NCBI GenBank assembly: GCA_964450185.1
Contig: CAYVCL010000002.1
Span: forward strand, 1 to 64,000
Source: RUG11237 sp964450185
Lineage (GTDB): Bacteria > Bacillota > Clostridia > Lachnospirales > Lachnospiraceae
Length of the DNA stretch: 64,000 nucleotides
Reading direction: 5' to 3'
Shown here: in pieces, positions 8,542-17,712 of the stretch
Numbering within the stretch: the first letter of the stretch is position 1
Layout: each line of letters starts with the position of its first letter
Notes under the pieces: model-generated
Told to the model about the DNA's origin: nothing
Database searches by the model: none
The model's input: the letters and a program-made list of their open reading frames with translations, nothing else
Translations under genes and position numbers: made by a program

Positions 8542-11500
8542 TTATCGTTGTTGCAATTCTTTAAAAAGCACTTCTGCCATAGCAGTCATAATGTTCATAT
8601 ACTTTTGAGTGTCTGTAAACATTGATTTGTACGTTTCATTACTTTCCTTAAATGCTCTTCGTGCTGTATCCCCAAAAATTTTAGGGAAGATAGATTGCAT
8701 AAACATTTGCTCTGTATCCTGCTTTGCAGATTTTGCAAGCTGTTTATCATCTTCAAGCATCTTCTGTAAATTACCAATAATAATACGGTCAGATTCCGTT
8801 ATTTCTCCTGCATAAGCCTCGTTAAACTTTTCAATAATCTCATCAAACGGAGTCTTAACTTCCTTCATGCTACCCGTTTTCTTTTCCTTTGCGGGTTCAT
8901 ATTGTCCAGACGTATTTTTATCCAGTTCAATAGAACCAGAGAAAGTATGCTGTAATTTATAATACTCAAGACGCACCTTATTCCCTAAATCCCACTTGTC
9001 CTTCTTATCTGGGGGAAGCAGAGCCAACAAGTATCGGCATAGTGTAAATTCTTCATGCATCTCTCTATCAAAGGTACGGATAATTTGGCTGAGGTAATTA
9101 TACCACCGTACAAACGAACGGACATTCCTTCGAAATTCATATCTTTGTTGTTCGTCCAGTTTATTATATTCTTCTGCCACTGGAAGCAACGCATTAGATA
9201 TTTTAGCTTGGACAGCTTCACTCTTTTTATTTTTCGGGTCAATGTAAATAGCGGCTACTCTCTGAATATCTTCATCTCCATAAACTTTGAATTCACGAAG
9301 GGTTCTTTGCGTTTTGTATATTAAATCAACATTAACTTCTCCCTCCAGACTCGTTTCCGTATAGAATGGTTGGAATGCTTCTAAGATTTCTTCCTTTGTA
9401 TTAACAAAATCCAAAATATAGGTATCATTTTTATCTGGGTGAGTACGATTCAATCTACTTAATGTCTGAACAGCTTTAATACTTTTTAATTTCTTATCTA
9501 CAATCATTGTATGTAGAAGTGGCTCATCAAAACCTGTCTGATATTTTTCCGCAACTATAAGAACATCTCCCTGTTCATGGAATACTGCCTTTGTTTGAGC
9601 CTCCGATACATGATTACCTACCCTATCAATATTCATACCGCTTTCAGAGTATTCCGGGCTATTTGGGTCATCCGGATCTTTTACAATTCCAGAAAAAGCA
9701 ATCATCACTTCAAGGTCTTGATATTCTTTTTCTTTTATATATTTCTGCACTTCATGAAAATATCTAACCGCTGCAAGTCTCGATGATGTGACCACCATCA
9801 TCTTTCCCTTTCCGTTTATAGCTTTACTTGTCACTTCTCGGAATGTCTCAACAATAATCGCAGACTTCTGTTGGATATTATACGGATGCAGTTCTGCATA
9901 TCTTCTAATTAATTTTGCAGCCTGCGACTGCGGAACATCAGGGTTTTCTTCCGTATTATTGACAATTTTATAACAGGTCTTATAAGTAGTATAGTTGGCA
10001 AGTACATCCATAATAAAACCTTCTTCTATTGCCTGCCTCATGCTATAAACATGAAATGGATGATATGTTCCGTCAGCCCATTCTTCTCCAAACATTTCAA
10101 AGGTTGTCTCTTTCGGAGTAGCTGTAAATGCAAAAAAACTCAAATTCTTATGCCTTCCTGCTGTAACCATCTCTCGAACAAATCTGTCAGCCTTATCGTC
10201 ATAATCATCTACTTCATCACCTTCAAATTCTGAGGTACCAACAATATCTTTAAATTCCCTTTCATCTTCTTCAGTCATTTCGGGATGAAGTTCTTTATAC
10301 TCAGCAAGTGCTTCTGAAACATCTGCAAGTCCTGCCTTAAGTTTTAATGCACTTTGACCTGTCTGACTAGAGTGTGCCTCATCTACGATAATAGCATAGT
10401 TTTTTCCCGTAGTATTACCAATCAACTCATAGATTACAGGGAACTTCTGCAAGGTTGAAATAATAATTCTTTTTCCATCTTCGATTGCATTTAAAAGGTC
10501 TTTTGACCTTTTTCTATCATCAATACAAACAACACTTCCCAACGTATGGTCAAATCCAGCAATAGTAGCCTGTAACTGTGAATCAAGAACTTTTCTATCA
10601 GTTACAATTATAACTGAATTGAAGACAGGCTGATTGTCCCTATGAAGACTTGCTAATCTGTACGACAACCATGCAATACTATTGGATTTACCAGACCCGG
10701 CACTATGCTGTATAAGATAACTCTCTCCTGGTCCCTTCTCCTCAACATCCTTAATTATTTTTCTTACAACATCTAACTGATGGTAACGAGGAAAGATAAT
10801 TGCTTCTTTAGTTGTTAATGTCTGTGTACCATCAAGATTCTTCTTAACCTCTTTAGTCTTCTGGTAACTAATGAATTTCTGAAGAATATCCATCAACTTA
10901 TCTTTCTGCCATATTTCTTCCCATAGATATGAAACTACATATCTTCCGTCCTCTGTAGGCGGGTTACCTGCACCTCCATCATTTCCGGCACCATTTGACC
11001 CTTGGTTGAACGGCAAAAATCTTGTATTGTATCCATCAAGTTTTGTGGTCATCATTGCCTTATACAAATCAACAGCAAAGAATACCAACACACGATGATT
11101 AAATGAAAAAGCTGCCTCTCTTTTATCACGATTGGTCATCCATTGCTCCATTGCATTATCAATGCTCTGACCTGTAAGCTGATTTTTTAGTTCAATAGCC
11201 ACAAGTGGAATACCATTGATGGCAAGCATCATGTCAACACTATTACTATTCGAAGTGCTGTAATGCCATTGGCGAACACACTGACATATATTCTGTGCGT
11301 ATCTTGTATTTGCAAGCTGATTTAACTCTGATTCTGGTTTAAAGTAGCAAACCTTGAATTCCAAACCACGGTGCTTAAATCCATGGCGAAGAACATTAAC
11401 CATACCATCCATCTGCACAGCATTCTCAAAAGCCTGCAAGAACTTCATCTTTGGATCCACACCATCTTTGCATCTTTTTACAAATTGAGTCCAAGCCAAT

Positions 11501-11652
11501 TGCTGTGTGTTTTCAACAAATCTGCAAAGAGTGTCAATGTCAACTGCATCAGCATTTCTGAATCCCTGGTCAGATGCTTTAGTCCATCCACCTTCAGATG
11601 ATATAAGATATTCTTCTATTTTACTTTCGAATAACTTTTCATTTTCTTCCAA
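8542..11652 (-). CDS. hsdR: Type I restriction enzyme R subunit (HsdR)
   Basis: The 1,036-residue subunit translocates DNA and cuts it when the HsdM/HsdS complex meets unmethylated sites. The N-terminal nuclease has a D...IELK site near residue 150 (LVAIELKNQ). The SF2 translocase shows Walker A HSAGSGKS near 320, VDEAH near 423 and FFAFTATP near 500. A helical C-terminus should bind the methyltransferase. The start is TTG at 11652, eight bases after AGGTGG, because the nearby ATG is out of frame. It is last in the operon, three bases after hsdS. Length and motifs look intact. Confidence 0.95.
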   Translation of the reverse strand: MEENEKLFESKIEEYLISSEGGWTKASDQGFRNADAVDIDTLCRFVENTQQLAWTQFVKRCKDGVDPKMKFLQAFENAVQMDGMVNVLRHGFKHRGLEFKVCYFKPESELNQLANTRYAQNICQCVRQWHYSTSNSNSVDMMLAINGIPLVAIELKNQLTGQSIDNAMEQWMTNRDKREAAFSFNHRVLVFFAVDLYKAMMTTKLDGYNTRFLPFNQGSNGAGNDGGAGNPPTEDGRYVVSYLWEEIWQKDKLMDILQKFISYQKTKEVKKNLDGTQTLTTKEAIIFPRYHQLDVVRKIIKDVEEKGPGESYLIQHSAGSGKSNSIAWLSYRLASLHRDNQPVFNSVIIVTDRKVLDSQLQATIAGFDHTLGSVVCIDDRKRSKDLLNAIEDGKRIIISTLQKFPVIYELIGNTTGKNYAIIVDEAHSSQTGQSALKLKAGLADVSEALAEYKELHPEMTEEDEREFKDIVGTSEFEGDEVDDYDDKADRFVREMVTAGRHKNLSFFAFTATPKETTFEMFGEEWADGTYHPFHVYSMRQAIEEGFIMDVLANYTTYKTCYKIVNNTEENPDVPQSQAAKLIRRYAELHPYNIQQKSAIIVETFREVTSKAINGKGKMMVVTSSRLAAVRYFHEVQKYIKEKEYQDLEVMIAFSGIVKDPDDPNSPEYSESGMNIDRVGNHVSEAQTKAVFHEQGDVLIVAEKYQTGFDEPLLHTMIVDKKLKSIKAVQTLSRLNRTHPDKNDTYILDFVNTKEEILEAFQPFYTETSLEGEVNVDLIYKTQRTLREFKVYGDEDIQRVAAIYIDPKNKKSEAVQAKISNALLPVAEEYNKLDEQQRYEFRRNVRSFVRWYNYLSQIIRTFDREMHEEFTLCRYLLALLPPDKKDKWDLGNKVRLEYYKLQHTFSGSIELDKNTSGQYEPAKEKKTGSMKEVKTPFDEIIEKFNEAYAGEITESDRIIIGNLQKMLEDDKQLAKSAKQDTEQMFMQSIFPKIFGDTARRAFKESNETYKSMFTDTQKYMNIMTAMAEVLFKELQQR

Positions 11653-11655
11653 GGA

Positions 11656-12927
11656 TTACACCACCTTTCTCTTTCCAGTAATTACCTCATAGATAAGCGA
11701 CTTTTTATATTTTTCCATTTCTTGTACTATTAAATCTTTTTCTTGAATTAATTTATCAATCTCTGTTATCTTCTCAACAACATATTTAACTATATCATTC
11801 TGCTCGTTTTCTTTAGGAATAGCACAATAAATTGAAAATAAATCTTTTGTATATAATCTAGTAAGTCCTTCTCCGACACCCGATGACTTCTTTTTAAACT
11901 CACCTATATACTGAGGCGTTTTAAATAACAACTCTAGAAACTTCATATTTGCTCTTCCAGTTGAATAATAAACTGCATAATCGGGACTTACCAACCCTTC
12001 ATACTCCGAAACAGCAAACACACCTAAATGCGCCTTTAATTTGTTAAACACCAAATCACCTTTATGGACAATTTTAGCACCCACAAAGGATGAAGCCATA
12101 TTCGGAATACTATCCATTTCCTTTGTAGGAATCAAACCGTATTTCTGGCTCATTGATAAAGGTTCTTCTGTTCCGTCTATAGAGCGTTCTTTTCTTTCAT
12201 CTAACAACCATTTAATTTTTATTTCATCCCAATGGACGGGTCTTTCACCAATCCAACGATAACTAGAAACTTCCATTTTCGCATCATCACAAATTCCTCT
12301 TGTTACAGCTTGAGTGATTACAGCTTGGCGAAGTTTCTTATATTCAGCTATTGACGATTTTGTTTCACTGATAACACAATCCATTTCATGACATTTTTTA
12401 TCAAGATAATCGGCTATCAATTCTTGAACTCTTTTATCTTTAGGATAAACAAATTTTAATGTTCTTAAGGTTGAAACGCTGACACCTCCAATTAATCCAG
12501 AAAGATTCTTAGAAAACTCTTCCTCGAAATTAGGAGAGCATAAAAAGTAAAACAAAAATCTGCCATCTATCTCCTTGGGCGAAAAGCAACAAAGCTTATT
12601 AACAAAGGCAACCTTTCTATCTAACAAAGTTTTCTTTTTGCCCGCACTTCCACCCTCGATACACATCAATGTACTTTGGGCATCTGCCGTCTTAAAGCTA
12701 GAATCACTATTTTTAATATACAATCCGTTCTCATAATTTGCTGTATATATAACTGCCTCGATATCCTTTGTTGCGATATATGGGATTGCATCTTCTGAAT
12801 CCATATACTTTTTCTTATCATCATCCTTTATGCTGTTACCCGTATATAAATCTGCAACATCCTTTATTCGACATACAATCCAATCGTCTGGAATTTCTCC
12901 AATCCAAGGTATCTTACTATCCTTCAT
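11656..12927 (-). CDS. hsdS: Type I restriction enzyme specificity subunit (HsdS)
   Basis: The 423-residue protein should recognise the bipartite DNA target. It has two target-recognition domains, each opened by a similar segment (KIPWIGEIPDDW near residue 5 and YRWIGERPVHWDEIKI near 220). Each is followed by a helical spacer rich in Lys/Glu/Leu (about 170-205 and 385-415). The ATG overlaps the hsdM stop as TAATG, with GGAGG just upstream inside hsdM. The target sequence cannot be predicted by eye. Confidence 0.92.
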   Translation of the reverse strand: MKDSKIPWIGEIPDDWIVCRIKDVADLYTGNSIKDDDKKKYMDSEDAIPYIATKDIEAVIYTANYENGLYIKNSDSSFKTADAQSTLMCIEGGSAGKKKTLLDRKVAFVNKLCCFSPKEIDGRFLFYFLCSPNFEEEFSKNLSGLIGGVSVSTLRTLKFVYPKDKRVQELIADYLDKKCHEMDCVISETKSSIAEYKKLRQAVITQAVTRGICDDAKMEVSSYRWIGERPVHWDEIKIKWLLDERKERSIDGTEEPLSMSQKYGLIPTKEMDSIPNMASSFVGAKIVHKGDLVFNKLKAHLGVFAVSEYEGLVSPDYAVYYSTGRANMKFLELLFKTPQYIGEFKKKSSGVGEGLTRLYTKDLFSIYCAIPKENEQNDIVKYVVEKITEIDKLIQEKDLIVQEMEKYKKSLIYEVITGKRKVV

Positions 12928-14735
12928 TATCTAACCTCCTTTAGCAGACCAGCTAATGAACTTGATATTCTCTCCTCTAACAGACTAATTCTTTCCAAAA
13001 TAGTTTCTGCAGGTTCAACTGGAGTGTATTCATAAAAGAACTGTTTCATATTAATCTCATAGCCAACAGTATTCTTTTTCTCATCTACCCAAGCCTCTGA
13101 ATTAAATGGAAGAACTTCATTCTTCATATAATCTGATATTTCTTCAGTTAGACTCACTTTTTCAACATCTCGTAAACTAGTATCAGCTACCTTCTTACCT
13201 TTTTTCAGAATAACCGCTCCATTTTCATCTCTTTGTGGCGTTTCCACGGTTATCTTTGTATATCCTAAACTTACTCCTTGTACAACTGATGCTTTACACA
13301 GAACCTCCTCACCTGACTCAAGCGTGTCCGAATAACTGCCATCTGCATATTCACCATATGCCTTTACAATTAAATTTCTACATTTCTCTGTAATATCTTT
13401 TCTTTTATTTCCGATTGGCTTAAATCTGGATTCGCCACACATACTAGCATCAATCAACAAGATATTTCCTGGGTTTCTAAGTGGCTTTTCTTTGTCAATT
13501 ATCCAAATATAGGTCGCAATTCCTGTATTGTAAAAACTATCATTTGGCAACTGCACAATAGCATCTAGCCAATCATTCTCTATAATATATTTACGAATTT
13601 CGCTTGGGCCAGACCCAGCATCTCCGGTCGAAAGCGAAGAACCATTTTGGATAATCGCCATCTTACCCTTACCCGGTTTTAATTTCTTAATACCATTTAA
13701 CATAAACAACATTTGACCATCACTCTTTGACGGTAAACCCGGTGCAAATCTTCCAGCCTCTCCCTTTTTATACTCCATCTCAACAACTGGAGCTTCTCTC
13801 TTCCAATCAATACCGAAAGGAGGATTTGAAATTACAAAATCAAACTCAAACCCTGTAAATTGGTCTTCTGAAAGAGTATCACCAAACTTCATATTGTCTG
13901 GGTCACCGCCATGAATGATAGTATCGGCCATAGCAATACCCATTGTAAACGGATTAATCTCCTGCCCAAAAGTAGTAACATTAGCTTTTGCATCCAGTTG
14001 CTTAAGTCTTTCTTCCATGCAAGTAAGCATCTGACTTGTACCCATAGTCATATCATATACAGTACAATGCATTCCATCATCATCCATATCAAGGTCATAA
14101 TTTGTAACCAGCAAATCACACATCAAATAAATAATATCTCGACTTGTAAAATGGGCTCCTGCTTCCTGATCAAAAGACTCCGAAAATCTTTGTACTAGGT
14201 TTTCAAAAATGTAACCCATATCAACAGATGAATATTTACTCATATCCATATTTTTCGCATTGAAATCTGATACAATCTGATATAGAACCTTAGCTTCATT
14301 CATACGGTCAATCTGTCCATAGAATCCCATACGAGATAAAATATCTTTTACATTGTCCGAAAATCCATTTACATATACCAAAAAATTCTCGGCTATATTT
14401 TCTGGCTCTGCAATCAATAGGTCAAAATTATATTTACTAGTATTATAAAATTGGTATCCGGCAGCCTCTTTCAAAAACTCTGCAGCCATAGGACCAAAGT
14501 CCTTATACTGCTCATATGCCTCTTCTACTTCTTCACGCCTTGTTTTCTCATGTCCTTCTTTTTTTGTCTCAAGACAATCATGAAATCTCTTAATTACACA
14601 CATTGGCAAAATTACTAATCCATATTCATGTGGGCCATATGCACCAAATAAAGAATTAGCTGCGTTCCATATAAGGTTTGCATTTTCCTGTGCCCTTCTT
14701 GTTACCTCATTAATCTTATCTTCGCTTACGCTCAT
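12927..14735 (-). CDS. hsdM: Type I modification N6-adenine methyltransferase (HsdM)
   Basis: The 602-residue protein should methylate adenine in the HsdS target. A helical HsdM_N domain opens the protein (about 10-150). The catalytic NPPF lies near residue 303 (FVISNPPFGID). The SAM-binding motif I near 230 reads YDMTMGTSQML in place of the common DPxxGxGG, so the second conserved Gly is Ser; this may be a subfamily trait. The ATG overlaps the end of the transposase-like gene by 20 bases, with GGAGG inside that gene, coupling the two. Confidence 0.93.
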   Translation of the reverse strand: MSVSEDKINEVTRRAQENANLIWNAANSLFGAYGPHEYGLVILPMCVIKRFHDCLETKKEGHEKTRREEVEEAYEQYKDFGPMAAEFLKEAAGYQFYNTSKYNFDLLIAEPENIAENFLVYVNGFSDNVKDILSRMGFYGQIDRMNEAKVLYQIVSDFNAKNMDMSKYSSVDMGYIFENLVQRFSESFDQEAGAHFTSRDIIYLMCDLLVTNYDLDMDDDGMHCTVYDMTMGTSQMLTCMEERLKQLDAKANVTTFGQEINPFTMGIAMADTIIHGGDPDNMKFGDTLSEDQFTGFEFDFVISNPPFGIDWKREAPVVEMEYKKGEAGRFAPGLPSKSDGQMLFMLNGIKKLKPGKGKMAIIQNGSSLSTGDAGSGPSEIRKYIIENDWLDAIVQLPNDSFYNTGIATYIWIIDKEKPLRNPGNILLIDASMCGESRFKPIGNKRKDITEKCRNLIVKAYGEYADGSYSDTLESGEEVLCKASVVQGVSLGYTKITVETPQRDENGAVILKKGKKVADTSLRDVEKVSLTEEISDYMKNEVLPFNSEAWVDEKKNTVGYEINMKQFFYEYTPVEPAETILERISLLEERISSSLAGLLKEVR

Positions 14736-16041
14736 GTTTCTTTAAACCTCCTTCGGTTATCATATCATCTAATATGTCCAATAAATCGTCCACCGGGATA
14801 CCATGCCACGGTGTTTTATTATCAAATTCCTTAAAATCCGAGTACAGCAACCTTGCCCTGAAAACATCATCCGTGCATTGTGCAAAATACTGTTCGATTT
14901 TTTCATTTAACTCATAAAGTTTTTCGTATCGGCTGCCTGATATATCATTTCTTCTTTTATAATAATTTACAATCTCTGACCAATATGAATCCAAGTAAAA
15001 AAGAGTCATGGCAAATGTTGTTCTGTCATCTTCTGACAAATCTTCCATCCACGGTTTGACTTCAAAAATATCTCTGTGGTCTTGCAATAAAGTATATAAT
15101 TCTGCGTATTTCTGAAACGCAGACCATAAAACCCTATCTTTTCTTCTTATGCTATATACTTTAGCTGCATCTTCCTCTACAAGGTCAGCACCTTTACTTC
15201 GAAGATTTCGCCTAACTTCTTTTGAATAATTTTTTGCCCTTTCAAATACACAAGCATCATATTCATCAAGTAGAATCTGCTTGATGGCATCTGTATCCAC
15301 CAATATCTTATCCGGCTTTACAACTTCTTTTAATGCTTCATACACAACCGGGTTACCATCAATTATAACGGCTGCCAAATATTCAGGCTCAATCTTACTA
15401 AAGAACTCTTTTATTGCTGATGCACTTATATAAGGAAAAACTTCTATGACAGCAAGCGTTCTGTTGTCCAGCTCGCATATGACGGTGTATGATTTATGAT
15501 AGGCTTCATAGGTATAGATGAGAATGCCTTGTGGTGTAACAAACTTCCTCGCATCATCTTTATCCCTTACCCATCTCTTCACGAGTTTAGACATTGCAGG
15601 TTTGCTTATTAAATCTTCTTTACGACCATCAACAATATAATCGGCCATATCCTCTCTTGTCTTATCAATCGATTCATACATAAGATGACGGAGAACTTCA
15701 TCCTCATACCTTTTAGTCGTTTTAGAATTTTCTTTTACAAACTCGACAGGCTTTTGAAATACAGCACCACACTCTGGATCCAGACATCTGTATTTATAAA
15801 AGTAATAATGCAGCCTAGCAAATTGTTTAAAGCCATCTACTGAAACCACATCTATCAATGTCCTATTAAACCGACCATGATTCTCAACGGGGCCTCCACA
15901 CTCTGCACAAGTCGGCATGGAAGTCTCTGGACTCATGGCTTTTATATCATGTTCATCTCCACCGATAGCAGTTAATCCCGGCATATCCAAAAGCTCTGTT
16001 AATGCCTTATCTTTCTTTTTTAATTTACGAGGTTTAGCCAT
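14716..16041 (-). CDS. ISL3-transposase-like protein, probably not an active transposase
   Basis: The 441-residue protein has an N-terminal zinc ribbon (CAECGG near 27, then CLDPECG near 70), a helix-turn-helix region (about 150-165) and an RNase-H-like core, as in ISL3 transposases. Where ISL3 enzymes have a GIDE-type motif with the first catalytic Asp, this protein reads YTYEA; the later IIDGNP and LVDTD acids remain. No terminal inverted repeats of an insertion sequence were seen. It heads the hsdMSR operon and overlaps hsdM by 20 bases. Loss of one acid and this coupling suggest a domesticated DNA-binding protein. The ATG at 16041 follows GGAGG. Confidence 0.7.
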   Translation of the reverse strand: MAKPRKLKKKDKALTELLDMPGLTAIGGDEHDIKAMSPETSMPTCAECGGPVENHGRFNRTLIDVVSVDGFKQFARLHYYFYKYRCLDPECGAVFQKPVEFVKENSKTTKRYEDEVLRHLMYESIDKTREDMADYIVDGRKEDLISKPAMSKLVKRWVRDKDDARKFVTPQGILIYTYEAYHKSYTVICELDNRTLAVIEVFPYISASAIKEFFSKIEPEYLAAVIIDGNPVVYEALKEVVKPDKILVDTDAIKQILLDEYDACVFERAKNYSKEVRRNLRSKGADLVEEDAAKVYSIRRKDRVLWSAFQKYAELYTLLQDHRDIFEVKPWMEDLSEDDRTTFAMTLFYLDSYWSEIVNYYKRRNDISGSRYEKLYELNEKIEQYFAQCTDDVFRARLLYSDFKEFDNKTPWHGIPVDDLLDILDDMITEGGLKKHERKRR

Positions 16042-16078
16042 ATCTACCTCCAATGCACCCACTATCGTTACATTTTAC

Positions 16079-16087
16079 AGTATAGCA
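16079..16087 (-). promoter_or_regulatory. Extended -10 promoter of the ISL3-like/hsdMSR operon
   Basis: On the minus strand TGCTATACT forms an extended -10 element about 38 bases upstream of the ATG at 16041. No good -35 is present. The position where one would lie is close to the nearest copy of the 14-base repeat, so an activator or repressor could act there. Confidence 0.55.
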
Positions 16088-16107
16088 CATCAGCCTCAAT
16101 TTTCACA

Positions 16108-16226
16108 CCACCAAGTTAACATTTTTTCTAATGAATGTATCACCAACTTCCATTTTACCCACCACTAAGTTAACAAACAGAAAAATGGTGGATATTATTT
16201 TTCAAATACCCACCACTAAGTTAACA
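16108..16226. repeat. Three direct repeats CCACYAAGTTAACA
   Basis: Copies lie at 16108-16121, 16162-16175 and 16213-16226, with start-to-start distances of 54 and 51 bases, close to five helical turns. Each holds the palindrome GTTAAC and is preceded by similar bases. They fill the space between the minus-strand promoter near 16080 and a plus-strand promoter at 16246-16273. This arrangement suits an operator cluster, perhaps bound by the adjacent transposase-like protein. Confidence 0.75.
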
Positions 16227-16245
16227 TTCTAAAATATAAGCTCCA

Positions 16246-16273
16246 TTGTAAATGCCGATGTATATGGTAGAAT
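16246..16273 (+). promoter_or_regulatory. Promoter of the 52-residue protein gene
   Basis: TTGTAA (16246-16251) and TAGAAT (16268-16273) are separated by 16 bases. The gene it serves starts at 16388, leaving a leader of about 110 bases that includes a run of pyrimidines. Confidence 0.55.
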
Positions 16274-16387
16274 GAGGGTACCGAAAGGGATACAGAAGAA
16301 AGTACATCTTCTTCTCCCCCATTATTACATTAGCATTTTAGATGTACCATAAACAGGACTCATAACAAAGGAAAGGAGAAATTGCCT

Positions 16388-16546
16388 ATGGAGTACACCC
16401 CTATGAAGGATTTAAACAAGCATCGCACTTGCGACCGCAGTGCTGATAAGAAAGTAGTCACCATAGTAAGAGGTGACTGCAAAACAATTATTACTGCCAA
16501 TCCAGACGGAACTCTTAATGTAGAGTTTGAAATGATTGCAGCCTAA
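16388..16546 (+). CDS. Small protein of unknown function (52 residues)
   Basis: The ORF begins MEYTPMKDLNKHRTCDRSAD and ends NVEFEMIAA. It has two cysteines, no membrane segment, and a likely beta-rich second half. AAGGAG precedes the ATG, a promoter lies upstream and a strong terminator-like structure follows, so it is a compact single-gene transcription unit divergent from the restriction operon. I do not recognise a function. The position beside the operator-like repeats suggests a role in element regulation. Confidence 0.65.
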   Translation: MEYTPMKDLNKHRTCDRSADKKVVTIVRGDCKTIITANPDGTLNVEFEMIAA

Positions 16547-16584
16547 AACTTAATCTCAAGCTGGTATATCCGCCTGAACGCTTT

Positions 16585-16655
16585 GACGGCCGTGCGGAAC
16601 CCTATTATGTCCTAGCCTCACTAGGATTACGGGTTCTTCATAGCCGTCTTTTTTT
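16585..16655 (+). terminator. Compound hairpin terminator
   Basis: GACGGC (16585-16590) pairs with GCCGTC (16643-16648), GAACCC with GGGTTC (16631-16636), and TCCTAG with CTAGGA inside. Seven T follow (16649-16655). It ends the 52-residue protein transcript. The long, three-part stem is unusual for a simple terminator. Confidence 0.75.
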
Positions 16656-17298
16656 AATTAAACGGCAAATCATTCTCTGGGAATATTGTGAAATTACTTT
16701 CTTCCATAATTTTCACATTCCCCTCACGAATATCTTTTGCCAGTTTACTAATGGTTTCATTGGAATTTTGCTCCGGCATATTCTGCTTGTAAATTGTGTC
16801 AACCTTTTCACTCCATTGAAGAAGAGGCGTGTTTGAAAAGGCTTTATATGTTTTATCCTTCCACAGACCAGCAATATCAGCATTATCTCCGGACAATTTA
16901 TCCATACCTTCCAAAAGGAACAGAAGGATTTTATCTTGTACCAATAGCATACCAGGATCAGATTCATTTCCATAGCTGTTATAGTCATAACCCATCTGTA
17001 TTGTTCCATTCTCATACAGTTTGTCAATAACAGCCATCACATCAGAATATGTAAGGTTGCTCACATCAAGATTAGATGTATGTTCTTTCTGTTCAGACAA
17101 GCCAAGGAGCCAATCTACAGAAACATGATATGCCTTTGCAATTTCTATCAAAGTTGCTGCTGAAGGTGGTGTACCTTTTAGCATTTTGCTGACATTCGCC
17201 TGTGACATTTTAATCTTTTTACCGAATGCATCCTGAGTGTCATTACCTTTCAACTCCAAAATGCGTTCAAGTGTTACATCCGCAGTGTTATCACTCAT
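16654..17298 (-). CDS. CI/Cro-like phage repressor (HTH_3)
   Basis: The 214-residue protein has an N-terminal helix-turn-helix (about 8-68): DAFGKKIKMSQANVSKMLKG is the recognition region and VSVDWLLGLSE is the usual XRE-family ending. The C-terminal 140 residues have no visible Ser/Lys peptidase signature, so LexA-like self-cleavage is not evident. It should keep element genes silent. The ATG follows GAGG. The upstream region has TATTCG (17329-17334) and CGAATA (17359-17364) in inverted order around a TATAAT element, likely its own operator. Confidence 0.85.
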   Translation of the reverse strand: MSDNTADVTLERILELKGNDTQDAFGKKIKMSQANVSKMLKGTPPSAATLIEIAKAYHVSVDWLLGLSEQKEHTSNLDVSNLTYSDVMAVIDKLYENGTIQMGYDYNSYGNESDPGMLLVQDKILLFLLEGMDKLSGDNADIAGLWKDKTYKAFSNTPLLQWSEKVDTIYKQNMPEQNSNETISKLAKDIREGNVKIMEESNFTIFPENDLPFN

Positions 17299-17487
17299 AG
17301 CATAACCTCATTCATATTTCAATATTTTTATTCGTTTGATTATACAAATATTCTAACACGAATATTTCAAAGTGTACAGCACTATTTTTAAGTACTTTCA
17401 GAATGCCAAATATATGAATAAGTCGTTGGATTATGCTATTACAGCTCCCTTACACTTATATCATAGGAATTTAATTCTTTTATTTAC

Positions 17488-17690
17488 ATGTCCTGGAGCA
17501 AGACATTAAACTGCGCCACCCTCAAAGCTAACTAGGAGTCATGACCCAAAACCAATATGGTTACCTGCGAGGGCAATTGAATATAGAACCGCTGGCTTTA
17601 TTGGTTGTCAGCTTAACCAACACATAGGGCGAAGTCCTTGTATTGGCTGAGTTTTTGCACCCTTTTTTAGGTCAGCTTGCCATAGGACTT
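17488..17690 (+). ncRNA. Highly structured leader RNA or small RNA before the 276-residue protein
   Basis: The non-coding stretch 17299-17712 contains at least four hairpins: ATGTC/GACAT (17488-17492, 17502-17506); CCCTC/GAGGG (17519-17523, 17569-17573) enclosing AACC/GGTT; TTGGTT/AACCAA (17601-17606, 17615-17620); and AAGTCCT/AGGACTT (17632-17638, 17684-17690) enclosing GCTGA/TCAGC. The motif GTCAGCTT occurs twice (17607-17614 and 17671-17678), so GCTGA at 17646-17650 can pair with either, giving a pseudoknot or a switch. The last stem ends just before the ribosome site. I do not match it to a known RNA class. Confidence 0.55.
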
Positions 17691-17712
17691 CTCCCGGAAA
17701 GAGAGAAAAATT

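Noticed and set aside
14716..16041. Intact insertion sequence of the ISL3 family
   Set aside because: No terminal inverted repeats or target duplication were visible, the first catalytic acid seems absent, and the gene overlaps hsdM.
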